Assembly (NCBI GenBank): GCA_035463295.1 | Contig: DATHTK010000070.1 | Span: 1-11,858, forward strand | DNA length: 11,858 bases | Direction of reading: 5' to 3' | Origin: DATHTK01 sp035463295 | GTDB lineage: Bacteria > Actinomycetota > Rubrobacteria > Rubrobacterales > Rubrobacteraceae | Part shown: one piece after another, positions 6,950 through 11,858 of the stretch | Numbering within the stretch: the first letter of the stretch is position 1 | Layout of the letters: the number at the start of each line of letters is the position of its first letter | The notes under the pieces: generated by a model | Told to the model about the DNA's origin: nothing | Databases searched by the model: none | The model's input: the letters and a program-made list of their open reading frames with translations, nothing else | Position numbers and translations under genes: made by a program

Positions 6950-7818
6950 ACGCCGAGAAGGATCACCGCTCCGCCGAGGACCTTGTTCGCCGTGAGCGTC
7001 TCGCCGAGGAGCACTACTCCCGCCGATACACCCACCAGGGTGATCAGATATTGATAGACGAGCACTCGATTCGCCCCCACCTGCGAGACCCCTCTCTGCC
7101 AGGCCCAGAAGCCGAAGGCCGCCACCAGCAGCGTCGAGTAGGCCATCGCCTCCAATGCTCTGGCGCTCAGCTCGCCCCACCCGGCTGATGCGAACCCCGG
7201 CACGGCGAAGGGCAGAGTTGCGAGGCCCCCGAAAAGCATCGTGTAGGCGGCGACAACCAGCGGCGAGTGTCTCCGCAAGAGCGGCAGCGAGAGCACGGCA
7301 TAAGACCCCCAGCACACCGTCGCCACCACGACCAGCATATCCCCGAGAAGGCTCGTGCCGCCTCCTCCCCCGAGACCTCCGTACACCACAACACCCACCC
7401 CCAAGAAGGCCAGACAGACGCCCACAATCCCCCAGCGGGTAGGTCTCTCCAAGCCGAGGGAAAGGCTCAGGAGGATGCCCCAGATCGGGACGGCGGCGTA
7501 GATGAGGGCGGTATCGGAGGCGGTCGTCATGCTCACCCCGAAGGTGAAGGCCACGTTGTTCACCCCCACGCCGAAGGCTCCTACCCCCACCATGTAGAGT
7601 AGATCTTTCCTCTGCGGTCGTCCCCTCGTCTCAAGGAGCGCCACGAGGCCCAGGAGCAGGAGCCCCGCCAGGATGAATCTCAAGGCCACGAAGGGCAGCG
7701 GAGGGATCTCGGCGACGGCCACCTTGACGGCCACGGGGTTCGTGCCGAGGAAGAGGACTGCAAAGAGCAGCGAAGCCTCCGTGAGGACCGCCGTCCGGCT
7801 CTTGCCCTCGAACCTCAT
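6928..7818 (-). CDS. EamA/DMT-superfamily transporter (RhaT-like)
   Basis: 296 residues and about ten hydrophobic segments in two repeated halves (roughly 13-146 and 155-293), the normal architecture of a drug/metabolite transporter in the cytoplasmic membrane. Typical stretches are F-L-G-T-N-P-V-A-V-K in helix 1, LRFILAGLLLL in helix 2, SDTALIYAAVPIW in helix 4, and GANRVLVYQYLITL with LLGETLTANKVLGGAVILLG near the end. The ATG at 7818 has GGGAGGAG eight bases upstream. The substrate cannot be told: family members move amino acids, sugars or other metabolites, usually outward. It lies 51 bases downstream of the lipoprotein gene on the same strand and could be co-transcribed. Its 3' end overlaps the remnant permease tail-to-tail; there is no sign that it belongs to the arsenic system. 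Confidence 0.88.
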   Translation of the reverse strand: MRFEGKSRTAVLTEASLLFAVLFLGTNPVAVKVAVAEIPPLPFVALRFILAGLLLLGLVALLETRGRPQRKDLLYMVGVGAFGVGVNNVAFTFGVSMTTASDTALIYAAVPIWGILLSLSLGLERPTRWGIVGVCLAFLGVGVVVYGGLGGGGGTSLLGDMLVVVATVCWGSYAVLSLPLLRRHSPLVVAAYTMLFGGLATLPFAVPGFASAGWGELSARALEAMAYSTLLVAAFGFWAWQRGVSQVGANRVLVYQYLITLVGVSAGVVLLGETLTANKVLGGAVILLGVYLARRQ

Positions 7819-7869
7819 CCGGCAAGCTCCTCCCGAGAAGCTACAGGGCGAATAGCGGCTTGGGAGCGG

Positions 7870-8727
7870 TTACCCGGCGAGCTGGAGGTTGACGTCGCCG
7901 CTGGAGGACTCCACGGAGAGAGTGAGTGTGACCTCGGACTCCTCGTAGGCATCATTGACGTAGGCGCCGTCCTCTAGTCGGAAGCCATCGGCGTTAACAT
8001 CCCCAGAGCTTGTCTCGGCTTCGACGTAGACGCCCGCCTCGCGGGGGAGCGTTACGGTGGCGGTGCCCGAGCTGAGGTTCACCTCCCCGTCGAGATCCTC
8101 CTCCCACCGCCCACCCAGGTCCAGCTCCAGGTCCCCACTGCTCAGATCAACGGAGAGACCCACGGGCGAAGAGTATTCCCCCCTCATCTCCATCCCGACA
8201 TCCCCGCTGCTGGAGTCGACCTCCACCTCCTCGAGCAGGGGCTTCTCCCCGCCCAGGTCCGCCTCGATGTCGCCGCTCGATGCCTCAACCGAGAAGCTCG
8301 CAAGGGAGAGGCTCCCCAGGTCGAACTCCTCATCTCCGCTGCTGTTGAAGGCGGAGAGATCGAGGGGCACCTCGTCGTTCAGGAGGATCTCCCAGTCGTT
8401 ACGGACTCCTCCGAGGACGGGGCCCGTCACGTCGGGCTGCTCGACGCTCAGCTCCTTCTCGGCACCGAAGCCGCCGTAGTCGACCTCGGGCTCCCACTCG
8501 GGGACGTTGTAGGTGAAGGTGGCGTCCATAAGGTTCTCTGCGCCCCCTCCCACCACCATGTTGCCGGTGCTCATCGAGAGGTCGGCGCTCACCGACTCCG
8601 CCCCCTCCGTCTCCACCGAGCGCCTCTCGGTGACAAGTTCCCCGGCCCTGGCACACCCGGCCACGAAGGCGAGCACGATCACGGCGGCCAGCACAGGGCG
8701 CAACGAGGATCTAGGGATGCGGATCAT
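7870..8727 (-). CDS. Lipoprotein with DUF2154/DUF4097-like toast-rack beta repeats
   Basis: 285 residues. The N-terminus is a lipoprotein signal: basic start, hydrophobic stretch (12-23), lipobox V-A-G-C with Cys25, so it should be anchored outside the cytoplasmic membrane. Residues about 50-100 resemble the 'toast-rack' N-terminal domain (DUF2154: ...GGAENLMDATFTYNVPEWEPEV...). The rest is a beta-solenoid-like stack with seven SSG-D/T turns, each followed by alternating hydrophobic and acidic residues, as in DUF4097 and the LiaF C-terminal family. Very acidic. The ATG at 8727 lacks a good SD; TACTAT (8743-8738) lies close enough to suggest a nearly leaderless transcript. The role is unknown; relatives are linked to envelope-stress sensing (LiaF), which is only a hint. 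Confidence 0.82.
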   Translation of the reverse strand: MIRIPRSSLRPVLAAVIVLAFVAGCARAGELVTERRSVETEGAESVSADLSMSTGNMVVGGGAENLMDATFTYNVPEWEPEVDYGGFGAEKELSVEQPDVTGPVLGGVRNDWEILLNDEVPLDLSAFNSSGDEEFDLGSLSLASFSVEASSGDIEADLGGEKPLLEEVEVDSSSGDVGMEMRGEYSSPVGLSVDLSSGDLELDLGGRWEEDLDGEVNLSSGTATVTLPREAGVYVEAETSSGDVNADGFRLEDGAYVNDAYEESEVTLTLSVESSSGDVNLQLAG

Positions 8728-8787
8728 CCGCTAATAGTAGAACCCCCTCACCGGTTACGCTACCCAGCTGGGCCCTCTTCGGCCGTT

Positions 8788-8988
8788 CTATTTTCTGGAG
8801 ACGAGGAACCCCCTGGCCGCCTCCCTGAAGGAGAACACCGCCAGCACCTCGCCTCCCGAGTAGCGGAAGGTGTGGGGCACCTCAGCTCCGGCAACCTCTC
8901 GGTGGGAGATCAGGTAGTGTACGGGCGCAGGGCTCCCGGGAGATGGCAACGACGTTTCCCGCCGAATCTCTCCACCGTCCCCAGCCAA
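8788..8988 (-). CDS. Small hypothetical protein, possibly a truncated remnant
   Basis: The frame is open from a TTG at 8988 to a stop at 8788 (66 residues). The convincing part is the last ~45 residues: VHYLISHREVAG, PHTFRYSGGEVLAVF and SFREAARGFL. From memory this resembles short Rubrobacter-type proteins that start close to this YLI segment and usually continue beyond the 'EAARxFL' helix. Here a stop comes after VSRK, so the 3' part may be lost. The start is unclear: TTG 8988, or TTG 8940 with a weak SD. It overlaps the upstream small gene by about 100 bases in another frame, so one of the two ends is probably not original. Function unknown. Confidence 0.45.
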   Translation of the reverse strand: MAGDGGEIRRETSLPSPGSPAPVHYLISHREVAGAEVPHTFRYSGGEVLAVFSFREAARGFLVSRK

Positions 8989-9211
8989 TATCTCTCAGCT
9001 CCAGTTGGCAGTCTTTCTCCGAGCGCTGGTACTCGTCCTGTTTCTCCCGCCACTCGTGGTACTCCTCATCCAGAGAGTGCGAGGCCGCATCCGAGCGCCC
9101 CCCAGTAGGTATCCGCTCTCCGATCAGAGCCGTATGGACGGCCCCGCAGCGGCACCTGCTCCCGGAGGCGCTCAGCACTTGGCTCTCACCACACTGGCAC
9201 TCAGCCACCAC
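8882..9211 (-). CDS. Small zinc-ribbon-like hypothetical protein
   Basis: 109 residues from GTG at 9211 (a second GTG follows at once). The head has C5-x-C7-G and C20-x-C22-G with 12 residues between, a two-knuckle arrangement that could hold one zinc. After CGAVHTALIGERIP comes a long charged helix (DEEYHEWREKQDEYQRSEKD, then LELRDI) likely to form a coiled coil. The last ~30 residues are poor in coding character and overlap the next gene, so the natural C-terminus may be near residue 75 and the tail a result of frame decay. No SD is seen before the GTG, and just upstream the same frame reads L-C-P-A-H, another possible zinc ligand set without a usual start codon. Function unknown. Confidence 0.55.
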   Translation of the reverse strand: MVAECQCGESQVLSASGSRCRCGAVHTALIGERIPTGGRSDAASHSLDEEYHEWREKQDEYQRSEKDCQLELRDIGWGRWRDSAGNVVAISREPCARTLPDLPPRGCRS

Positions 9212-9495
9212 GTGCGCCGGGCACAGACATAGCCCTCGACGTACGGAGCTCTCCCTGAGCCGCGAGGGCCCCTAGGTGGGGGGGTTCTGCAGTACCTTTC
9301 CTCCAGGATGTCCGCCCTGCACTCGGCCTCGAAGAGCGCCGCGTGGACGTACTTCGTGGCAGGCTGGGCCGGGTCATCGTCGATGATCAGCTCGAAGGCC
9401 TCCTCGAGGAGGTCAACGACCTTCTTGGCCCTCTCCATGGCCTCGTGGGCACCATCGTGCTCCCGTCCCCCCTCTAGCCCCTTCTCCTCCAGCAT
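9172..9495 (-). CDS. Small acidic helical hypothetical protein
   Basis: 107 residues from ATG at 9495, which has AGGAGAGGAG about nine bases upstream; a longer frame to 9627 adds a low-quality head. The first ~65 residues look real and strongly helical (HEAMERAKKVVDLLEEAFEL, then IIDDDPAQPATKYVHAALFEAECRADILEERYC). After that the frame crosses a run of seven C/G at about 9275-9281 and becomes proline- and arginine-rich without clear structure. One extra base in that run would end the protein a few codons later. The frame overlaps the next small gene by 40 bases. No family is recognised; the N-terminal helix pair suggests an oligomeric or partner-binding protein. Confidence 0.55.
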   Translation of the reverse strand: MLEEKGLEGGREHDGAHEAMERAKKVVDLLEEAFELIIDDDPAQPATKYVHAALFEAECRADILEERYCRTPPPRGPRGSGRAPYVEGYVCARRTWWLSASVVRAKC

Positions 9496-9570
9496 GAACC
9501 CACTCTCCTCTCCTGGTTTCACCCTATACCCCTGTACGAACGAGAAGGACCCTCCACTGGGAGGGGGAAC

Positions 9571-9765
9571 GTGATGCGGAGTGCCCACCCCGTAGTCGGC
9601 CCTACTCCCTTTCCCACAGAAGCCCACCGAACCCCTCCGAACCGCACCGGATTCGACGACAACTCACCCGGCAGGAAAGCCAACGTCCCGGTAGCGATAG
9701 CTGGACCGGGAAGGATATTGTTCGGGATTGCAGCGAAGAAGTTCGTAGCACACGCCACTCTGTAG
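9571..9765 (+). CDS. Possible small ORF in the regulator's upstream region
   Basis: 64 codons from GTG at 9571, or ATG at 9574, with GGGAGGG 9 bases before the ATG. The second half (KANVPVAIAGPGRILFGIAA) reads like plausible protein; the first half is proline/threonine-rich. The TAG stop at 9763-9765 falls inside the GTAGC dyad. It could be a decayed gene end or chance. The opposite-strand frame over the same bases (9884-9519) looks less natural. Confidence 0.25.
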   Translation: MMRSAHPVVGPTPFPTEAHRTPPNRTGFDDNSPGRKANVPVAIAGPGRILFGIAAKKFVAHATL

Positions 9766-9775
9766 CGCATGCTAC
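9762..9775. promoter_or_regulatory. GTAGC-N4-GCTAC dyad, candidate Crp/Fnr-type operator
   Basis: GTAGC (9762-9766), GCAT, GCTAC (9771-9775): a perfect 5-4-5 inverted repeat, the geometry of FNR/CRP sites (TTGAT-N4-ATCAA). It occupies the -35 position of the promoter at 9793. A near copy lies at 11231-11244. Single GTAGC half-sites on the same strand lie at 9691, 9745 and 9815. Confidence 0.6.
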
Positions 9776-9798
9776 TAAATCCCACTAGAGGGTATAAT
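9770..9798 (+). promoter_or_regulatory. Promoter of the Crp/Fnr-family gene
   Basis: TATAAT (9793-9798) is a perfect -10 box. With a 17-base spacer the -35 position holds TGCTAC, far from consensus and identical with the right arm of the dyad. The start would be near 9805, leaving an 82-base leader. A good -10 with a poor -35 under a dyad suggests activator dependence (class II) or autorepression. Confidence 0.65.
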
Positions 9799-9886
9799 AG
9801 ATTCACGCCCAAGAGTAGCGAAAGAGGCATCGTGAAGAGTACGTTGCGGTACCTCGATAAACTACATTGGAGGCTACCCCTCATCC

Positions 9887-10591
9887 ATGAAAGAGAGAAT
9901 CCGGCTACTCTCCCTGGTGGACATCTTCGAACCGCTCTCCTCCGAGGAAATAGAGCACTTAAACGGCCAGCTACCTGACCGTCGCCTGGAGGGGGGTGAG
10001 ATCTTCTACAGCCCCCAGGATCGCTCCGAGAGGCTCTTCATACTCCAGAGGGGGAAAGTCAGGATCTTCAGGACGGCTCCTGACGGGCGGGAGCTCACCC
10101 TCACGGTGGTGGAGGCCGGGACGGTCTTCGGGGAGATGGCGCTCACCGCCCAGCAGCTCGAGGGAGCCTACGCCCAGGCGATGGAGCCCTCGCTGGTCTC
10201 TACGATGGCCAGAGAGGACCTGGAGTGCCTGATCCTTGAGAAGCCCGAGGTGGGCTTGAAGATAGCGCATCTCCTCAGCGAACGGCTCAGGCGCTACGAG
10301 ACTCGCCTTGAAGACGTCACGATGAAGGACGTCCGTTCTCGGCTGGCGGGCATCATCGTGCTGCTTGTCGAGAGCGAAGGGGTCACGTTGGGCACAGGAT
10401 ACATGATACCTTCCCACTACACCCACAAGCGGCTGGGGACCATGATCGGGGCCAACCGGGTGGCCGTCACCCGGGCGTTTGGGGTGCTCCAGGACGAGGG
10501 AGTAGTGGAGCTGAGGCGGCGCCTCATCTACGTGCCCGACATCCAAGCCCTCAGGAGGTCAGCCGGATACGGCGAGGCTCAGGAGGAATGA
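9887..10591 (+). CDS. Crp/Fnr-family transcriptional regulator
   Basis: 234 residues, normal length. The N-terminal cyclic-nucleotide-type beta-roll spans about 10-115, with GGEIFYSPQD, RLFILQRGKVRIFR and FGEMAL (81-86). The dimerisation helix is at about 119-145, and the winged helix-turn-helix has YTHKRLGTMIGANRVAVTRAF at 178-198. The only cysteine is Cys114, so it is not an oxygen-sensing FNR. The Arg-Ser of the CRP cAMP pocket is replaced by G-A-Y-A after FGEMAL, so cAMP is unlikely and the ligand is unknown. In the recognition helix the usual glutamate (CRP E181) is Val192 between Arg191 and Arg196, predicting an unusual DNA target. The ATG at 9887 has GGAGG 13 bases upstream, a little far. 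The upstream dyad suggests autoregulation. Confidence 0.9.
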   Translation: MKERIRLLSLVDIFEPLSSEEIEHLNGQLPDRRLEGGEIFYSPQDRSERLFILQRGKVRIFRTAPDGRELTLTVVEAGTVFGEMALTAQQLEGAYAQAMEPSLVSTMAREDLECLILEKPEVGLKIAHLLSERLRRYETRLEDVTMKDVRSRLAGIIVLLVESEGVTLGTGYMIPSHYTHKRLGTMIGANRVAVTRAFGVLQDEGVVELRRRLIYVPDIQALRRSAGYGEAQEE

Positions 10592-10597
10592 CGGAGG

Positions 10598-10978
10598 TCA
10601 CCACGGAGGCGGAGCCCGGCCATCGCCCGAACCGTCCTCGCCGTCCTCGCTTCTCCCGTCCCGGCTTCTCTGGAGTTCTTCGGAAGCGCTCTCCAGTGCC
10701 GCCGTCGATCTCTCCCGCTCTACCTCAAGCAGGCGCACCACGTCTTTACTGCCCCTTCTCTGTGCCTCCCCAGACCACAACTCTATGTGCGCCACCATAG
10801 CCCGCCAGTAGGCTGCCCGCCCTTCAAGGCGGAGCTGGGTGGCGTGGCGCTCGCACAGCCTCAAGCCGTCCAGCTGAACCTGCCCCTCCTCTGCGCAATA
10901 CTCGCCACTGAGCGTGCGCTCGAACTCGCAGCGGACATCTCCGTCGAGGAGTGGATGTTGGATGGATCCGTCGGACAT
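10598..10978 (-). CDS. Small Cys/His hypothetical protein
   Basis: 126 residues from ATG at 10978, which has GGGAGGT seven bases upstream; the frame extends to 11044 but without a better start. The N-terminal third carries C17-x10-C28-x13-C42-xx-H45 (RCEFE, GEYC, LRLCERHA), a likely single-zinc fold. Long helices follow (YWRAMVAHIELWSGEAQRRG, then VVRLLEVERERSTAALESASEEL), probably a coiled coil, and the tail is low-complexity D/G/S. From memory this type of protein recurs in Rubrobacter genomes with no known function. It is convergent with the Crp/Fnr gene, with six bases between stop codons. The zinc head and helical rod suggest a protein- or nucleic-acid-binding adaptor, which is inference only. 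Confidence 0.75.
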   Translation of the reverse strand: MSDGSIQHPLLDGDVRCEFERTLSGEYCAEEGQVQLDGLRLCERHATQLRLEGRAAYWRAMVAHIELWSGEAQRRGSKDVVRLLEVERERSTAALESASEELQRSRDGRSEDGEDGSGDGRAPPPW

Positions 10979-11054
10979 TGGAGGCACCTCCCTTTCGGTA
11001 GGACTTGGTACCTCCCCGATGAAAGGCCGGGCCAGTTCGCTCACGGTCCGAAGA

Positions 11055-11069
11055 AGCGGCTGCGCCGCT
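11055..11069. other. Short hairpin in the 10979-11326 intergenic region
   Basis: AGCGGC-TGC-GCCGCT, 6-bp perfect stem with a 3-base loop and no T-run on either side. It lies in the likely leader of the minus-strand gene at 10978. No gene is supported in 10979-11326; the region holds this hairpin, a plus-strand promoter, another hairpin and a dyad. Confidence 0.3.
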
Positions 11070-11090
11070 GGTCAGATATCAAGTTGTTTC

Positions 11091-11119
11091 TTGCTACGTA
11101 CTCATTGTAACAATATATT
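11091..11119 (+). promoter_or_regulatory. Candidate promoter for the HesB-like/KOW-like genes
   Basis: TTGCTA (11091-11096), a 17-base spacer and TATATT (11114-11119), in the AT-rich patch before 11120. The start would be near 11126, leaving a ~200-base leader before the GTG at 11327. ATTGT-A-ACAAT (11104-11114) and the palindrome CAATATATTG (11111-11120) overlap the -10 region. Confidence 0.55.
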
Positions 11120-11145
11120 GCGGAAGGTTCTGCACCCCAGGGCAC

Positions 11146-11165
11146 GGTGTGCCTCACGGCACACC
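11146..11165. other. Perfect 8-bp inverted repeat in the leader region
   Basis: GGTGTGCC-TCAC-GGCACACC. It can form a strong RNA hairpin, and as DNA it contains TGTGC-N6-GCACA, the spacing of a CRP site. A competing smaller hairpin, GGCAC-GGT-GTGCC (11141-11153), shares its left arm. There is no T-run, so it is not a standard terminator. Confidence 0.55.
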
Positions 11166-11229
11166 CCACGGCACCGCTCTATCAGCACTAGTCGTTCGTC
11201 GATGCCTCGTGCTCGGACAGCACGAACCT

Positions 11230-11245
11230 GGTAGCGCAGGCTACC
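11230..11245. promoter_or_regulatory. GGTAGC-N4-GCTACC dyad, second copy of the candidate operator
   Basis: GGTAGC (11230-11235), GCAG, GCTACC (11240-11245). The core GTAGCGCA-n-GCTAC differs from the dyad at 9762 by only one spacer base. It lies about 85 bases before the GTG of the HesB-like gene. No strong -10 box lies at the same distance as at 9793, though TATGGT at 11279-11284 is possible. Confidence 0.55.
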
Positions 11246-11326
11246 TAGTGCCCTACGGTACGCTTTCCTACTCGCCGCTATGGTAGAAACCTTCCTTGGT
11301 GGGAAAGGTAAAGAAGGAGACTGTTC

Positions 11327-11638
11327 GTGATCATCATGTCCGAGGCGGCCAAGAGGCGCTTCTGCACGCTCAAGCCCGAGGAGCGTTCCCCTGGAGAGAC
11401 CCTGCGCCTCGACAGGACCAGGGCAACCGCTTACAACGGTGATGAGCCCAAGCTGGCGGTCTACCTCGGCGTCCCCGAAGAGGGCGACTACGCCGTAGAG
11501 CACGAGGGTGAGCCGCTGCTTTATGTCTCCCGCAAGGTGAGCGCTGCCTTCGACGGGTGCGTGGTGGACCTGGTAGATACCCCGGAAGGAGTGGGCTTCG
11601 CCATCGGGCCTCCGGAGGCCGGACGAGACGCACGCTAG
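11327..11638 (+). CDS. Small HesB/IscA-fold-like protein lacking the cysteine motif
   Basis: 103 residues from GTG at 11327, with AAGGAG seven bases upstream; the ATG at 11336 would be 16 bases from that SD and is less likely. The layout recalls A-type (HesB/IscA) scaffold proteins: a short helix with SEAAKRRF, a strand region LAVYLGVPEEGDYAVEHEGEPLLYVS, a helix, then DGCVVDLVDTPEGVGFAI, which parallels the 'DG..VDYVEDLMGAGFKI' end of HesB. The family's cluster-binding CGxC site is absent; only Cys13 and Cys78 remain, so it is unlikely to carry a cluster in the usual way. A KOW-like gene follows 27 bases on, probably in one operon. The fold assignment is from pattern only. Confidence 0.6.
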   Translation: MIIMSEAAKRRFCTLKPEERSPGETLRLDRTRATAYNGDEPKLAVYLGVPEEGDYAVEHEGEPLLYVSRKVSAAFDGCVVDLVDTPEGVGFAIGPPEAGRDAR

Positions 11639-11665
11639 TAGGGTCCATCCCGTGGAGGACCGGGC

Positions 11666-11858
11666 ATGACTTCAGAAGATGCGATGATCGGGATGCGGGT
11701 GACGGTGAGGGCAAAGTATCGCTTGGAGCACCTGCGGGGGCGGGTGGGCACGATCACGAAAAGGTGGGGAGATCCCGCATATGTAGCCCTCGACGTGCTC
11801 ATGGACGATGGGACCTCGCTGCTGTTCTGGCACCACGAGCTGGAGGAGCACGACGGAG
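11666..11858 (+). CDS. Small KOW/SH3-like hypothetical protein (runs off the window)
   Basis: 64 codons from ATG at 11666 with no stop before the edge. GGAGG at 11654-11658 is seven bases upstream. The sequence MIGMRVTVRAKYRLEHLRGR, then VGTITKRWGDPAYVALDVLM, DDG, LLFWHHELEEHD looks like a single small beta-barrel: a basic first strand, 'RGRVGTI' as in KOW/SH3 modules, and a closing 'LFWHHELEE'. Short actinobacterial proteins of this kind are common and unassigned (from memory). It probably shares a transcript with the HesB-like gene. Confidence 0.65.
   Translation, partial: MTSEDAMIGMRVTVRAKYRLEHLRGRVGTITKRWGDPAYVALDVLMDDGTSLLFWHHELEEHDG

Noticed and set aside
7155..7602. Plus-strand frames within the EamA gene
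   Set aside because: Antisense shadows of a membrane protein with clear helices; arginine- and proline-rich.
9550..9565. CCCTCC-ACTG-GGAGGG hairpin as a terminator
   Set aside because: No T-run on either strand, and its right arm works as an SD for the small plus-strand frame.
9687..9710. CCCGGT...ACCGGG dyad as a terminator
   Set aside because: No T-run follows on either strand and the inner arms are offset by two bases; noted only as a degenerate GTAGC site.
9519..9884. A 121-codon minus-strand frame across the regulator's upstream region
   Set aside because: No SD, no recognisable domain, and it crosses a strong plus-strand promoter and dyad.
11102..11503. A 133-codon minus-strand frame
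   Set aside because: It is antisense to the HesB-like gene, which has a clear SD and family-like pattern; no motif is seen in it.
1..11858. CRISPR array, insertion sequence, or integrase/phage genes
   Set aside because: No regularly spaced direct repeats, no transposase or integrase motifs and no terminal inverted repeats were seen on either strand.

Overview
The window is high-GC DNA with strong SD sequences, GTG and TTG starts alongside ATG, tightly overlapping operons, and many small Cys-poor or zinc-ribbon-like hypothetical proteins. The best guess is an actinobacterium close to Rubrobacter. This is inferred from protein style and recalled families, because no search could be run.

Left part (1-4705), mostly housekeeping. 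A lactate-oxidation operon runs through the end of lutA, all of lutB and all of lutC, with start/stop overlaps. Next comes a broken Crp/Fnr-type regulator gene: its N-terminal cyclic-nucleotide-fold half cannot be recognised, and a one-base loss separates its dimerisation helix from its winged helix. Then come gltX (glutamyl-tRNA synthetase, probably on a leaderless mRNA) and a tRNA-Glu(CUC) gene with its own promoter and a clear intrinsic terminator.

Middle part (4780-6950), an arsenic-methylation island. On the minus strand one promoter serves a 65-residue protein, arsM (arsenite S-adenosylmethionine methyltransferase) and arsR, all coupled by overlaps. A perfect ATCAA-N6-TTGAT dyad sits exactly inside the promoter spacer and is the obvious ArsR operator. 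Divergently there is only the wreck of a DUF318/ArsP-type permease, the family that exports trivalent methylarsenicals. It has lost its start, carries a frameshift and is truncated at its 3' end. The island thus appears able to sense and methylate arsenic but has lost its local exporter.

Right part (6928-11858), accessory and lineage-specific. On the minus strand are an EamA/DMT transporter and a lipoprotein of the DUF2154/DUF4097 'toast-rack' type with repeated SSGD turns. They are followed by three overlapping small genes, at least one with a two-CxC zinc-ribbon-like head and at least one possibly broken. On the plus strand is an intact Crp/Fnr-family regulator without FNR cysteines. Its TATAAT promoter has a GTAGC-N4-GCTAC dyad in place of the -35 box. 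A near-identical dyad lies upstream of a small HesB/IscA-fold-like protein that is followed by a short KOW-like protein running off the window. Between the regulator and that pair is a minus-strand C/C/C-xx-H small protein. The leader upstream of the HesB-like gene also carries a perfect 8-bp hairpin.

The main lead is the possible local regulon: an odd-specificity Crp/Fnr regulator, its repeated GTAGCG sites, and the HesB-like/KOW-like pair. The second is the operator-in-spacer arsenic operon with its decayed exporter.
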